Below are positions 17,012 to 25,979 of a DNA stretch of 40,417 nt, in pieces. The notes under the pieces are model-generated. The model saw only the letters and a program-made list of their open reading frames with translations, was not told where the DNA came from and ran no database searches. The DNA lies in the NCBI GenBank assembly GCA_028825045.1, contig JAPKAY010000033.1, positions 1-40,417 on the forward strand. The letters run 5' to 3'. The position numbers and the translations under genes were made by a program. This DNA comes from Halioglobus sp. GTDB lineage: Bacteria > Pseudomonadota > Gammaproteobacteria > Pseudomonadales > Halieaceae. How positions within the stretch are numbered: the stretch's first letter is position 1; every line of letters begins with the position of its first letter.

Positions 17012-17356
17012 ATGTCCAACAGATTTTTTTCTTTTCTTCGCAAGTTGGCAGCAACCCTGATATGCCTGTCAGGTGCGAGTCAAATTGCAGCACTTTGGCA
17101 AAGGGACCTCACTGGTGCAGCTTTAATGGACGCGTTGCTGGGAACCGTTTACCTGATCATTGGTATCGGTCTGTTCGGGCAATCCCGATTTTCCCTTTTC
17201 ATGGCGATTGTGATTCCACTGTGGGCAGGCGGCATGCTTATATACACCCAACCCCAAATGGACCCTCTCTATGCGCTGCGTATCACAATCGACGCTATAG
17301 TCATTTTGTTCAGCGCTATAGTGCTATGGCAAGTGCGCAATAACCCAAGTGTCTAA
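17012..17356 (+). CDS. Small integral membrane protein, unknown function
   Basis: A 114-residue hydrophobic protein with about four membrane helices (roughly 10-30, 38-56, 60-78, 88-108) separated by short polar loops, and a basic N-terminus (MSNRFFSFLRK). There are no cysteines or histidines in conserved-looking positions and no recognisable motif. It begins 12 bases after the HMG-CoA lyase stop and probably shares its transcript. I do not recognise the family. An overlapping frame from 16996 gives a less membrane-like translation and is a shadow. Confidence 0.65.
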   Translation: MSNRFFSFLRKLAATLICLSGASQIAALWQRDLTGAALMDALLGTVYLIIGIGLFGQSRFSLFMAIVIPLWAGGMLIYTQPQMDPLYALRITIDAIVILFSAIVLWQVRNNPSV

Positions 17357-17429
17357 TCCGGAATTGGATACAAAATAACACCGACTTGTCTGCGGACACC
17401 TCAAGAGCTCACCCTCAAGAACATAAAAT

Positions 17430-17981
17430 ATGGCATTGAAACCCACTATCTATAAGGCCCAGGTTGAATTAGCGGATAGCGATCGCAACTGCTTTGAATC
17501 GCTGTCGCTAACGCTGGCTAAGCATCCTTCGGAAACCCTGGAACGGATGGCTGTGCGACTGCTGGCCTATTGCTTGAACTATGAGCGTGGTCTGGAATTT
17601 ACCCGCGGCCTGTCCACTGCCGATGAACCCGATCTATGGGTACACAGCGACGGCGGCGAACTCCAGAGTTGGATAGACGTAGGACAACCAGAAGAACCCA
17701 GGTTGCGTAAAGCGTGCGGAAAGGCGCGCCAGGTGATTGTCTATGCCTTTGCCAAAAGCGCATCTACCTGGTGGAGATTGAATTCAGATGCCATTAGCGC
17801 CCTGCCCCGATTGCAGGTGTGGCAATTAGACTGGGAGGAACTGGCCGCGATTACTGACATGCTGGAGCGCAAGGTGCAGCTAAATATCAGCATCGTTGGC
17901 GGAGTCATGTACCTCGACAATGGCAGTGCGTCTGTCAGCGCCGAACCTACGTTGCTCTTTCGTACCCAGGCTAGGGACTAA
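17430..17981 (+). CDS. yaeQ: YaeQ family protein
   Basis: A 183-residue protein matching YaeQ in length and sequence order: the N-terminal ALKPTIYKAQVELAD, the central GEPELW-like block (DEPDLWVHSDGGELQSWIDVGQPE) and the C-terminal barrel strand with GGVMYLDNG. YaeQ has a PD-(D/E)XK nuclease-like fold and an unclear role, and was historically linked to suppression of RfaH loss. The stop overlaps the stop of the convergent oxygenase gene by four bases, leaving no room for a conventional terminator between them. Confidence 0.9.
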   Translation: MALKPTIYKAQVELADSDRNCFESLSLTLAKHPSETLERMAVRLLAYCLNYERGLEFTRGLSTADEPDLWVHSDGGELQSWIDVGQPEEPRLRKACGKARQVIVYAFAKSASTWWRLNSDAISALPRLQVWQLDWEELAAITDMLERKVQLNISIVGGVMYLDNGSASVSAEPTLLFRTQARD

Positions 17982-19216
17982 ACCGCAGGCACAGAACCTG
18001 TTGCATGCTTCTTACGCGACAAAAACCAAAGGAACGACAGATTGACGGCACCGTAGGAAGTCGCGAACAGTAGATTACCAACGTCGTCACCCGATGGCCC
18101 TGCAACCACCAGTATCGATACCACTGCTGCCAAACGCAAAAATTCCCAATTTACGTTTTTCTCGGCGGGTCTTCCTTCAAGCCAAAACGCAGTCGTTACA
18201 GCGGTAGTCAACAATACTCCCCAGCCTGCGAAGCCATGCCAGTAAGCAAGCTCATTAGTTTGCATAAGATTTAACAACAGCGCCACAAATACCAATTGAA
18301 AAAACCCGTAGATTGCCACCAGAGGTGGCACCTTGGGATCGTACCGCTCGAATTGGGACAAATCCGTTTTTTCACGAGGAAACCTCATAGCGACATCAGC
18401 CGGACGCCAACCAGTACGGGAAAACCATACCTTTATTTTGTCTCGCCAATGGGCCGTGTGCCAACTGTCCTGGAACATCTCTACGTAAACATGAGTGAGC
18501 GCTTTTATCGGGTTCCAGCTCTTGAGCGCCCCACGTATTCCGAACACCGCCGGCTCTTTTTCCAGTTCCTCCTGAAAGGTACCAAACAGCCGGTCCCAGA
18601 GAATAAATAGCCCGCCGTAATTGCGATCCATGTAGCAGTCGTTTTGGGCGTGATGAACCCGATGGTTAGAGGGCGTAACAAATATCCACTCATACCAACC
18701 CAGCTTGGGCACATGTTCAGTATGCACCCAAAACTGGTAAACGAGGTTGATAGCCCCCACCGTTACTACGACTTCTGCAGGGATTCCAAGAAAGTACATG
18801 GGAATGAAGAATACCCAACCCAACAGGAAGCCAGTGCTGGTCTGGCGCAACGCGGTAGTGAGATTGTAGTCTTCGCTCTGATGATGGGCCACGTGGGCAG
18901 CCCACAAAATAGTGCGTTCATGACCCATACGGTGCAGCCAGTAATAGAAAAAGTCATAGATCACCATTGCCAGCACCCAGGTATACCACTGGCTAGCATC
19001 CATCAATGGAAGGGAGAAGTAGACAGTGATCAGGTGGTAGACATAGGCACCTATTCCGAGCGTCACAAAACGCCGCCCTTGACTCAGCACTCCCAGAGAC
19101 AAGCTACTAATGCTGTCATTCAGGCGGTAGGTATTCCGCTGCTTGATCCAGCCATAGAGCAGTTCCAGCACAATAGCTAAAACAAAAAATGGGATCGCGT
19201 AAACAATGATATTCAT
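17978..19216 (-). CDS. Alkylglycerol monooxygenase-like / sterol desaturase family membrane oxygenase
   Basis: A 412-residue integral membrane protein of the fatty-acid-hydroxylase superfamily. The di-iron histidine boxes are HRMGH (95-99), HVAHH (108-112) and HRVHH (185-189), with an additional HTEH (165-168). The block around AAHVAHHQSEDYNLTTALRQ and the late PSNHRVHH...DRNYGGLFILWDRLFGTF resembles animal alkylglycerol monooxygenase more than plain sterol desaturase. It also has extra C-terminal helices (about 310-405). Such enzymes cleave ether lipids or hydroxylate lipid chains; the substrate here is unknown. Start 19216 is chosen because the ATG at 19273 would extend into the upstream gene. 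It follows the DUF2959 gene by four bases. Confidence 0.82.
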   Translation of the reverse strand: MNIIVYAIPFFVLAIVLELLYGWIKQRNTYRLNDSISSLSLGVLSQGRRFVTLGIGAYVYHLITVYFSLPLMDASQWYTWVLAMVIYDFFYYWLHRMGHERTILWAAHVAHHQSEDYNLTTALRQTSTGFLLGWVFFIPMYFLGIPAEVVVTVGAINLVYQFWVHTEHVPKLGWYEWIFVTPSNHRVHHAQNDCYMDRNYGGLFILWDRLFGTFQEELEKEPAVFGIRGALKSWNPIKALTHVYVEMFQDSWHTAHWRDKIKVWFSRTGWRPADVAMRFPREKTDLSQFERYDPKVPPLVAIYGFFQLVFVALLLNLMQTNELAYWHGFAGWGVLLTTAVTTAFWLEGRPAEKNVNWEFLRLAAVVSILVVAGPSGDDVGNLLFATSYGAVNLSFLWFLSRKKHATGSVPAV

Positions 19217-19220
19217 GGCA

Positions 19221-19868
19221 CTAGCGCGCTCCTTGGCGCGAAACACCCCCAAGGAAGGCCTTGGAGCCTTCAATGGAGTCGTTAAGTAAATCGATCACAT
19301 CCGCTATCTCACGCTCCAGAGCAAGAAGTGCTGGCTTAAGTTCAGCCAGAGCACTGGGTTTGAGCTGGTGCTTAAAATGGGTAACGTTTGTTTTCAAGGC
19401 GGCTAAAGCAGGATCCAGCTTCGCCTCTGACCGGCGCAGGCTCTGGATCAATGTGTCGTAGCCCAGCCGTGTTTTGGCAAGGCCTGCCTGGCTCTCTGCC
19501 TTAAGGCTCGCGTCGGTGTATACCTCAACCTCCTCCCCCCAAAACCGGAAAAGCTCGCTGGCGGCCTGATCCACCTCACTAACCGCCATGCTTACCCCCA
19601 CCACCACTTCAACAGAGCTGGTGTAAGCATGGAACAAATCTGCATAGCGCGGCTGCAGCTCTCCCTCTTTATAGTTGGCCAGGGCCAATAGTACTTGTTG
19701 GTCCGCCTGGAATCGCTCCACCGCTGCCTGCTGGGCTGTAATGGCCTGTTCAACTCGGTCGACCAATGGCTGCATATTGGGATAACCAGCCTGACCCTCA
19801 GTACTTGTCTGGCCGAGCGCTGTGAACGCTACAAACGATAATATTACCGGCAACCAAAATCTGCGCAT
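19221..19868 (-). CDS. DUF2959 family exported protein
   Basis: A 215-residue protein with a signal peptide (MRRFWLPVIL start, cleavage after ALG, about residue 18). The rest is mostly alpha-helical and rich in Ala, Leu, Glu and Gln, as in coiled coils. The pattern matches DUF2959 proteins of marine gammaproteobacteria, whose function is unknown. Start 19868 is preferred over 19964 because AAGGGGG lies six bases upstream and the signal sequence begins there. It is the first gene of a two-gene operon with the alkylglycerol-monooxygenase-like gene. Confidence 0.8.
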   Translation of the reverse strand: MRRFWLPVILSFVAFTALGQTSTEGQAGYPNMQPLVDRVEQAITAQQAAVERFQADQQVLLALANYKEGELQPRYADLFHAYTSSVEVVVGVSMAVSEVDQAASELFRFWGEEVEVYTDASLKAESQAGLAKTRLGYDTLIQSLRRSEAKLDPALAALKTNVTHFKHQLKPSALAELKPALLALEREIADVIDLLNDSIEGSKAFLGGVSRQGAR

Positions 19869-20143
19869 AAATTCCCCCTTGTAAGCCAGGTCAGGCGAAT
19901 AGTTTTCCGGACGTATTGTAAAGGGCCACGAAGAATATAACAGTACCATCGCTCCACCATTCACAACATTATAAAGGGCCGGATCTGATTAGTCTCACCG
20001 CACTCATAGATCTCTATTCCCTCAATGAGTGTCCTGCGATTGACACTCAAAGGGGATGACCACAGTCTACTGGTACCCGTGGTGGCCCCGGTTAGGCGAA
20101 TGTTCGACCGGGATGCCAACCTGCTCTGGAGGACCCTCGGCAT

Positions 20144-20635
20144 ATGAACTATCAATATTTCGACAGCCCCATCGGCGCGCTGCGCCTCATCTCTAATGGT
20201 GAGCACTTGATCAAAGTCGAATTTGAAGGGCAGTACACCGAGGATGGCGGCACTGAAATCGACGACCCGGTCCTGGCGGCCTGTGCCAGCCAGCTGAGCG
20301 ATTATTTTGGCGGCGCTCGACACCACTTCGCGCTCCCATTGGCGGCGCAGGGCACACCCTTTCAGCAGTCAGTCTGGGATGTCCTGACAGGGATTCCTTA
20401 CGGCGAGGTGCGCAGTTACCGGGATGTTGCCCACCGTATCGGCAAGCCCGCTGCTGCGCGCGCAGTGGGAGCTGCCATTGGCCGGAACCCCCTGCCTATT
20501 GTCGTACCCTGTCATCGAGTCATTGGTAGCGATGGGAGTCTCACGGGTTTTGCTGGCGGGTTGGCAGCGAAAACGGTTTTGTTGACGCTGGAAGGCGCTC
20601 TGGCTGGAACCTCACCCAACCACGCCACCCGTTAA
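20144..20635 (+). CDS. ogt: Methylated-DNA--protein-cysteine S-methyltransferase
   Basis: A 163-residue DNA repair protein that transfers the methyl group from O6-methylguanine to its own cysteine. The acceptor is C123 in the invariant PCHRV motif (122-126). The recognition helix region with RAVGAAIGRNP (106-116) and the GF(A)GG loop after it are intact. The length fits the single-domain Ogt type, with no AdaA domain fused. A strong GGAGG lies upstream of the ATG. It is divergent from the DUF2959 operon. Confidence 0.95.
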   Translation: MNYQYFDSPIGALRLISNGEHLIKVEFEGQYTEDGGTEIDDPVLAACASQLSDYFGGARHHFALPLAAQGTPFQQSVWDVLTGIPYGEVRSYRDVAHRIGKPAAARAVGAAIGRNPLPIVVPCHRVIGSDGSLTGFAGGLAAKTVLLTLEGALAGTSPNHATR

Positions 20636-20750
20636 CCGTCCCAATCGAGAAAAACCGCTTGGAACTGATTTGCGCTTCAGGATTAATGCAATTTCTTTTG
20701 ATCCAGCGATATGCCATACAGCCTGTTTGATGACTCTATCACCGGGCAGG

Positions 20751-20996
20751 TCACGCGTTGAGATCGGGGATCATGTCGTCTTTAAGGCGGGTGATAGCGT
20801 CTTTGAGGCGCAGTTTTTCTTTCTTCAGGCGCTGCAACAGAATTTGGTTCTGATAGGGAAAGTCGTAGATTTCAGAAATCTTGCCATCCAACGCACGGTG
20901 TTTGGCTTGCAAGTCCATCAACCGCATAGCAGGAGTCATCAATTCATTAGCAGCCTCGTTTTCTGATTGCGTATTGTTTTCAGGGGGCTCAGTCAT
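20751..20996 (-). CDS. YdcH/DUF465 family small protein
   Basis: An 81-residue protein. Residues 25-79 fit the DUF465 (YdcH) family: an LxxxHRxLDxxI block (LQAKHRALDGKI), then LKKEKLRLKDAITRL, which makes a short helical hairpin. Residues 1-24 form a polar, Glu/Asn-rich extension beyond the usual family core. The function of the family is unknown. The gene stands alone between the convergent ogt gene and cysQ, which lies upstream on the same strand. Confidence 0.85.
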   Translation of the reverse strand: MTEPPENNTQSENEAANELMTPAMRLMDLQAKHRALDGKISEIYDFPYQNQILLQRLKKEKLRLKDAITRLKDDMIPDLNA

Positions 20997-21091
20997 GATG
21001 CTTTCACTGCAGTAACCACTAGTTTATTCAACTGGAGTGCAACTCTATACCCTCATGGAATGTTGACACAAGCCTTCAACACCGACATTAC

Positions 21092-21955
21092 TCAACCCAG
21101 CTTCGCATCCAAAAGCGCTTGCCAGAGCGGGTGACTCCCATCGGCGATGCCGTAAAACGCCGGGCTGTACAGGGAGTCCTGGCAATTATAGCGCACCGGC
21201 CTACCGTCCAAGCCAAGCAAACAACCGCCAGCGCCCTCCAGCACAGCCTGACCCGCTGCAGTATCCCATTCACAACAGGGTGAAAACCTCGGGTACAGGT
21301 CACCCTGGCCCTGTGCCAAGCGGCTAAATTTTAACGCGCCACCTACCTCAACCATCGACATAGCACCCCAGTGCTCGCCGAGCCAATCCAGGCAGCGATG
21401 CAGGCGAACACCGCTATATTGGCGACTCGCCATCACACTCAGTGGGTGACCGTCGCGCATAGCGCGCGTTTTAAGTGGGCTTACCGCCCAATCGCCCGCC
21501 CCGTCACTGCGATAACATTGCGACCGCAGGCCGGGGATACCCACATAGGCAGCTCGCTCCAACGGGTGGTACAACACTCCCAAAACCGGCCGATGGTGCT
21601 CGATAAGCGCAATGTTAATGGTAAAGTCACCGGTTCTAGACAAAAATTCCCGGGTGCCATCCAGTGGATCTACCAACCAGTAGCGCTGCCAGTGACGTCT
21701 TTGGGCAAAATCAACCGGGACAGACTCTTCGGACAATACGGGGATATCAGAATCCAGTGACGCCAGCCCGGCGCAGAGAATTTCGTGTGAAGCCAGGTCA
21801 GCCTGGGTCAGTGGAGACTTGTCCTCTTTAGCCACGAAGTCTCCTGCCTCAGGCGCATAGTAGTGCTCGCTGATTGCCGCCCCCGCCTCCTGACATAAAC
21901 TTAGCAGTGGAAGTACCCAATGTTGTAATGCTTGCCCTGATTCATCGTCAGCCAT
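21092..21955 (-). CDS. cysQ: 3'(2'),5'-bisphosphate nucleotidase
   Basis: A 287-residue inositol-monophosphatase-superfamily enzyme that removes the 3' phosphate from PAP made during sulfate assimilation. Metal and phosphate ligands are intact: KEDKSPLTQAD (43-53), SEES (75-78), DPLDGTREF (96-104) and CEWDTAAG near the C-terminus. The sequence order matches CysQ rather than SuhB. Start 21955 is favoured over 22012, which only adds a poorly conserved extension. It is divergent from yrfG, with about 120 bases between. Confidence 0.9.
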   Translation of the reverse strand: MADDESGQALQHWVLPLLSLCQEAGAAISEHYYAPEAGDFVAKEDKSPLTQADLASHEILCAGLASLDSDIPVLSEESVPVDFAQRRHWQRYWLVDPLDGTREFLSRTGDFTINIALIEHHRPVLGVLYHPLERAAYVGIPGLRSQCYRSDGAGDWAVSPLKTRAMRDGHPLSVMASRQYSGVRLHRCLDWLGEHWGAMSMVEVGGALKFSRLAQGQGDLYPRFSPCCEWDTAAGQAVLEGAGGCLLGLDGRPVRYNCQDSLYSPAFYGIADGSHPLWQALLDAKLG

Positions 21956-22074
21956 CCCCCAATATACCACTCCTGCTAAACCCGACCGCCGCTGGCCTCC
22001 CGCCGACATCAAAAAGAGGCATAATCACCCCCAGGTTAAATGCCTCACCACGCAGGTATATTTGGGAACGCTTC

Positions 22075-22740
22075 ATGATTGACTGGGACTGTATTGACAC
22101 CGTATTGCTGGACATGGACGGCACACTGCTGGACCTGCACTTTGACAACTATTTCTGGACTGAGTACGTGCCCCGGATTTACGCCGAGCGACATCAGCTG
22201 TCAGACGAGGAGTCCAGTGCCCACCTGCACGGCGAATTCAGCGCCGAGCAGGGCACGTTGCAATGGTACTGCCTGGACCATTGGTCACAGCGACTGGATT
22301 TAGACATCGCCGCGCTGAAGCGAGAGTTACAGCACATGATCAGCGCCCGACCTTTTGCTGTCGAATTCCTGACCTGGCTCCACCATAGCCATCGAGATGT
22401 GGTCATGGTTACCAACGCCCACCGCAAGACACTGGACATCAAGATGGACAAGGTTGACATCAGCGGCTGGTTTGATCGTATCGTAATCTCCCATGATTTA
22501 TGCGCACCCAAAGAAGAGCAGGATTTTTGGCATCGGCTGCAAACCCTGCACCCTTTTGATCCCGCACGCACCCTACTGATCGATGATACAGAACAAGTAC
22601 TGGCCAGCGCACAACAATACGGCATTGCGCACCTTCTCACTCTGCTGCAGCCGGACAGCCAGCGTGAGAAACGCATTAATACGCGGTTTCCAGGCATTCA
22701 TCATTTCGATGAAATTATGTCGGGAAGTTCCTCCTTATGA
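22075..22740 (+). CDS. yrfG: HAD-family GMP/IMP nucleotidase YrfG
   Basis: A 221-residue HAD hydrolase that dephosphorylates purine mononucleotides (family knowledge from YrfG). The nucleophile motif DMDGT is at 13-17, the motif II threonine is in MVTNAHR, and the acidic motif IV is in LIDDTEQV. The start at 22075 has GGGAA six bases upstream and begins directly before the first strand; a longer frame from 21874 overlaps the divergent cysQ start and is rejected. Its stop overlaps the hslR start (ATGA), the same pairing seen in enterobacteria. Confidence 0.92.
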   Translation: MIDWDCIDTVLLDMDGTLLDLHFDNYFWTEYVPRIYAERHQLSDEESSAHLHGEFSAEQGTLQWYCLDHWSQRLDLDIAALKRELQHMISARPFAVEFLTWLHHSHRDVVMVTNAHRKTLDIKMDKVDISGWFDRIVISHDLCAPKEEQDFWHRLQTLHPFDPARTLLIDDTEQVLASAQQYGIAHLLTLLQPDSQREKRINTRFPGIHHFDEIMSGSSSL

Positions 22741-23141
22741 ATGACCGCAAGGGCCAATCCCAAAAAGTACGCCTGGACAAGTGGTTGTGGGCGGCTCGCT
22801 TTTTCAAAACTCGAAGCCTCGCCAAAGCCGCCATTGAAGGAGGAAAGGTGCACCTTAATGGTCAGCGTGTAAAAGTCTCCAGGGAGATTGACGTGGGAGA
22901 AACCCTGCAGATACGACAGGGCTGGGACGAAAAGATCGTCCTCATAAAAGTCCTCAGCGATCAGCGCAGAGGCGCACCTGAAGCACAGCTGCTCTACGAA
23001 GAAACCCCGGAAAGCCTGGCCAAGCGCGAGGAAAATGCGCTCGCACGCAAGGCGGCCGGGGGCATGCTAGACCGCCCAGCCCAGCGACCGACAAAAAAAC
23101 AAAGGCGACAGATTCACCGCTTCAAGGATATTGCCGAATAA
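22737..23141 (+). CDS. hslR: Ribosome-associated heat-shock protein Hsp15
   Basis: A 134-residue protein with an S4 RNA-binding domain (about 9-70: VRLDKWLWAARFFKTRSLA, then AAIEGGKVHLNGQRVK) and a basic C-terminal tail. Hsp15 rescues stalled 50S subunits carrying nascent chains (family knowledge). It is translationally coupled to yrfG by a four-base overlap. The hslO chaperone gene that often follows is not here; dxs comes next after about 200 bases. Confidence 0.92.
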   Translation: MNDRKGQSQKVRLDKWLWAARFFKTRSLAKAAIEGGKVHLNGQRVKVSREIDVGETLQIRQGWDEKIVLIKVLSDQRRGAPEAQLLYEETPESLAKREENALARKAAGGMLDRPAQRPTKKQRRQIHRFKDIAE

Positions 23142-23149
23142 CCCACTAC

Positions 23150-23173
23150 TTGCCGTGTCTTACCTCACGGCAA
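23150..23173 (+). terminator. Perfect inverted repeat after hslR, possible terminator
   Basis: TTGCCGTG and CACGGCAA form an eight-base-pair stem with an eight-base loop, starting nine bases after the hslR stop. There is no T-run after it, so it may be a weak or Rho-assisted terminator, a 3'-end stabiliser or an operator. Confidence 0.4.
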
Positions 23174-23325
23174 TAATGTTACGCCGCGCATCTCTGACGT
23201 GAATCTGAAGTAGCTCGGTTATCTGCGTCTGGCTGCCCGAGTCCACGTGCATGTGGAGGACAATATGCAGGCTGCGGTGAGGATAAACACCACCCACTGA
23301 ACACCACTTTTAGGCCCAAATGCGC

Positions 23326-23331
23326 TAGAAT
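23326..23331 (+). promoter_or_regulatory. Candidate -10 box immediately upstream of dxs
   Basis: TAGAAT at 23326-23331 lies seven bases before the dxs ATG at 23339. A transcript starting at the usual distance would begin at or within a base or two of the start codon. No convincing -35 is visible at 16-18 bases, so support is weak. Confidence 0.25.
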
Positions 23332-23338
23332 TGTTCTC

Positions 23339-25267
23339 ATGCTGTCGGAAATTCCTATTTCACCTCCTGATACACCGCTCCTGAACAGAATAAATCAGGG
23401 CGATTCTCCACATGCGCTAAATACCGCGCAACTACTGGAGCTTAGTGAAGAGCTAAGATCCTTCCTGCTCTATAGCGTGGGCCAGACAGGGGGTCACTTC
23501 GGCGCAGGGCTGGGTGTTGTCGAACTAACCGTTGCCCTGCACCACGTCTACAACACACCCCACGACCGAATAGTATGGGATGTGGGCCACCAGACCTATC
23601 CACACAAAATCCTGACCGGTCGCATGCGGGAAATGCACAGTGTGCGCAAGGCCGGCGGTCTGGCAGGTTTCCCCAAGCGCGCTGAAAGCGACTACGACAC
23701 TTTTGGCGTAGGGCACTCCTCGACCAGCATCTCCGCGGCTATGGGTATGGCACTAGCGGCCCGGCACCAGGGTATTAATCGAAAGGTTATTGCAGTCATT
23801 GGTGATGGCGCCATCACCGGCGGTATGGCGATAGAGGCGCTGGCACATGCCGGTCATGTGCGGCCCAACATGCTGGTAATCCTGAACGACAATCAGATGT
23901 CCATCGGCCACAACACCGGCGGACTCGCCACCTATTTCGCCAAAATCTGGGCCAGCAAGTTTTATATCACCATGCGCGAGGGCTCAAAGAAAGTCCTGGA
24001 GAAAATCCGTCCGGCCTGGGAGCTCGCCAAGCGCACGGAGGAGCACATGAAGGGCATGGTCGCACCGGGCACATTGTTTGAAGAGTTAGGGTTTCACTAT
24101 ATCGGACCTCTCGATGGCCATGACCTGCCGGGGTTAATTAATACGCTGGAAAATATGAAGGACCTGGAAGGACCGCAGTTTCTGCATATTCGCACCATGA
24201 AGGGAAAGGGGTTTTTACCTGCCGAGCAAGATCCGGTGGGCTATCACGCCATTAACAAAATTGAAGCCAAACCAAAGGGGCCCCAGCCATCTGCGGACCC
24301 ATCCAAGCCCAGTGGCCCTAAGTACCAGGACGTGTTCGGACGATGGCTGTGCGATATGGCAGAGCGGGATAACCGTCTGGTGGGGATCACACCCGCCATG
24401 TGCGAAGGCTCCGGCATGGTGGAATTCTCCGAGCAGTTTCCGGGGCGTTACTTTGACGTCGCTATCGCCGAACAGCACGCATTAACGCTGGCCGCGGGTA
24501 TGGCCTGCGATGGTCTCAAACCCGTGGTGGCCATTTATTCAACATTTCTGCAACGCGGATACGATCAGCTGATTCACGATATCGCACTGCAAGACCTCGA
24601 TGTCACGTTTGGCATAGATCGCGCCGGGCTGGTAGGACAAGATGGACCCACGCATCACGGCGCCTTTGACCTGAGCTATCTGCGCTGCATACCCAACATG
24701 GTGATCGGCGCGCCCTCCGACGAGAATGAATGTCGCCAGATGCTTTACACCGCGTTTCAGCATACGGGACCGGCGGCGATTCGCTATCCGAGAGGCACAG
24801 GGCCAGGAACTTTAATTGCCGAAGGGATGACGCAGTTGGAGATTGGCAAGTCGGTTGAGGTACTTAGAGGAGAGCGCGTGGCTATTCTCAACTTTGGTAC
24901 ATTATTGCCGCAAGCGATTTCGGCCGCTAAACAGTTGAATGCCACGGTGGTAGATATGCGCTGGGTCAAGCCGATGGATACCAAAACTATCGAGGCGCTG
25001 GCTGGTGAACACGACTTGCTGGTGACACTGGAAGACAACGCTATTAGCGGGGGAGCCGGTTCCGGCGTCAATGAATATCTGGTCGAACAGCATCTGGTGG
25101 TTGGCATACTTAACCTGGGCATTCCGGACGCGTTTATCGAACACGGAGCACCGGAAGAGCAGCATGCATGGATTGGGCTCAATAGCTCGGGTATAGAAAG
25201 CGCAATTAATGCTAAACTGGGCACTATCCCTGCATACCCGCCTGCCAAAGAGCAACTCGGTCTTTAG
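23339..25267 (+). CDS. dxs: 1-deoxy-D-xylulose-5-phosphate synthase
   Basis: A 642-residue thiamine-diphosphate enzyme that condenses pyruvate and glyceraldehyde-3-phosphate, the first step of the MEP isoprenoid pathway. Key parts: H53 in [19 protein letters not shown] (81-90), the ThDP motif GDGAITGGM (155-163) with NDNQMSIG (183-190), and the transketolase pyrimidine-binding part with AIAEQHA. Length is normal. There is no Shine-Dalgarno before the ATG. A TAGAAT box ends only seven bases upstream, which raises the possibility of a leaderless message. It would normally sit next to xseB-ispA; here a transposase remnant separates them. Confidence 0.96.
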   Translation: MLSEIPISPPDTPLLNRINQGDSPHALNTAQLLELSEELRSFLLYSVGQTGGHFGAGLGVVELTVALHHVYNTPHDRIVWDVGHQTYPHKILTGRMREMHSVRKAGGLAGFPKRAESDYDTFGVGHSSTSISAAMGMALAARHQGINRKVIAVIGDGAITGGMAIEALAHAGHVRPNMLVILNDNQMSIGHNTGGLATYFAKIWASKFYITMREGSKKVLEKIRPAWELAKRTEEHMKGMVAPGTLFEELGFHYIGPLDGHDLPGLINTLENMKDLEGPQFLHIRTMKGKGFLPAEQDPVGYHAINKIEAKPKGPQPSADPSKPSGPKYQDVFGRWLCDMAERDNRLVGITPAMCEGSGMVEFSEQFPGRYFDVAIAEQHALTLAAGMACDGLKPVVAIYSTFLQRGYDQLIHDIALQDLDVTFGIDRAGLVGQDGPTHHGAFDLSYLRCIPNMVIGAPSDENECRQMLYTAFQHTGPAAIRYPRGTGPGTLIAEGMTQLEIGKSVEVLRGERVAILNFGTLLPQAISAAKQLNATVVDMRWVKPMDTKTIEALAGEHDLLVTLEDNAISGGAGSGVNEYLVEQHLVVGILNLGIPDAFIEHGAPEEQHAWIGLNSSGIESAINAKLGTIPAYPPAKEQLGL

Positions 25268-25739
25268 AACCCAGACTAAGGGCTTAGGACAATCTGCTTG
25301 ATAAAAAAACAGGGCCGCGCATGGAAGAGCCACAGATTGCAACCGCACCGGATCAGTACGTTCAAGATATCTAACGATAAAGAGATTGCCTAGAAACTGG
25401 AGGCGGTCATCGGCTTTTACAACTCTCGGCCAGATTAATGAGTCGACACCCAAGGGTAGGGCGATTCATATTATCTGTAACAACTACGCCACACCTAAGC
25501 ACTCGAAAATAAAAAGCTAGGTGAAATATCACAAACGCTTCCATGTGCACTTCACGCCGACCGGCGCACCGCGCTTAAGCACCGTGCAACTCCTCTACGT
25601 TGAATTATCAGCTCAGCAAGGAAGCGTCCACCGCGTTTTCAGTACACGGCAAGATATCACCCCAGTTAAATGAAAACTCTATATAATTTCTATTTTACAA
25701 TCGTTCTTTAAGCGCACCTTCAATGCAGGTAACCATCTT
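25268..25739. other. Gap between dxs and xseB
   Basis: These 472 bases contain the IS630-type transposase remnant (25311-25673). A TATAAT box follows at 25682-25687, which may be the -10 of an xseB promoter, although no good -35 accompanies it. AGGT eleven bases before the xseB ATG is a fair ribosome site. No intact gene is present. Confidence 0.6.
25311..25673 (+). pseudogene. Decayed IS630-family transposase remnant
   Basis: Two fragments in different frames read as an IS630 transposase. The first (about 25311-25435) gives AWKSHRLQPHR, TFKISNDKEIA, a TAG stop, and then KLEAVIGFYNSRPD, matching the family run (W-x-A-H-x-L-K-P-H-R ... F-K-L-S-N-D ... KLE-x-VVGLY). The second (about 25437-25673) gives INESTPKGRAIHIICNNYATPKH, another TAG, and RFHVHFTPT, matching the DNYATHKHP and RFHxHFTPTSASWLN blocks. 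The roughly 70 residues between them, including the first catalytic Asp (CVDEK), are deleted. The catalytic D of DNY is replaced by N, and WLN is lost. It is clearly dead; terminal repeats could not be identified. Confidence 0.85.
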
Positions 25740-25979
25740 ATGGCCAAGACCAAAAAACTGGATATAGAAGCAACGGTTGCCCAACTCGAGACAACGATCC
25801 ACACCCTGGAGGACGATCAGTCATCCCTTGAGGATTCATTGAATGCTTTCGAGAATGGCATCAAACTTATTCGCCAGGCACAGCAGACCTTGATTGAGGC
25901 AGAGCAAAAGGTGAACTTGCTGCTGGAGGACGATGGAGAGCCCAAGGCAATAGCGTTTGCTGACGAAAACACCAAATGA
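25740..25979 (+). CDS. xseB: Exodeoxyribonuclease VII small subunit
   Basis: A 79-residue protein, normal for XseB, which partners XseA in degrading single-stranded DNA. The family core is clear: VAQLETTIHTLEDDQSSLEDSLNAF-type helix (14-38), the GIKLIRQAQQTL segment and the EAEQKVNLL segment. The stop overlaps the ispA ATG by four bases (ATGA), so the two are coupled. xseA is not in the window. Confidence 0.93.
   Translation: MAKTKKLDIEATVAQLETTIHTLEDDQSSLEDSLNAFENGIKLIRQAQQTLIEAEQKVNLLLEDDGEPKAIAFADENTK

Noticed and set aside
21874..22074. N-terminal extension of YrfG from the upstream in-frame start
   Set aside because: The extension overlaps the divergent cysQ start, is not protein-like, and the family begins directly before the DMDGT motif.
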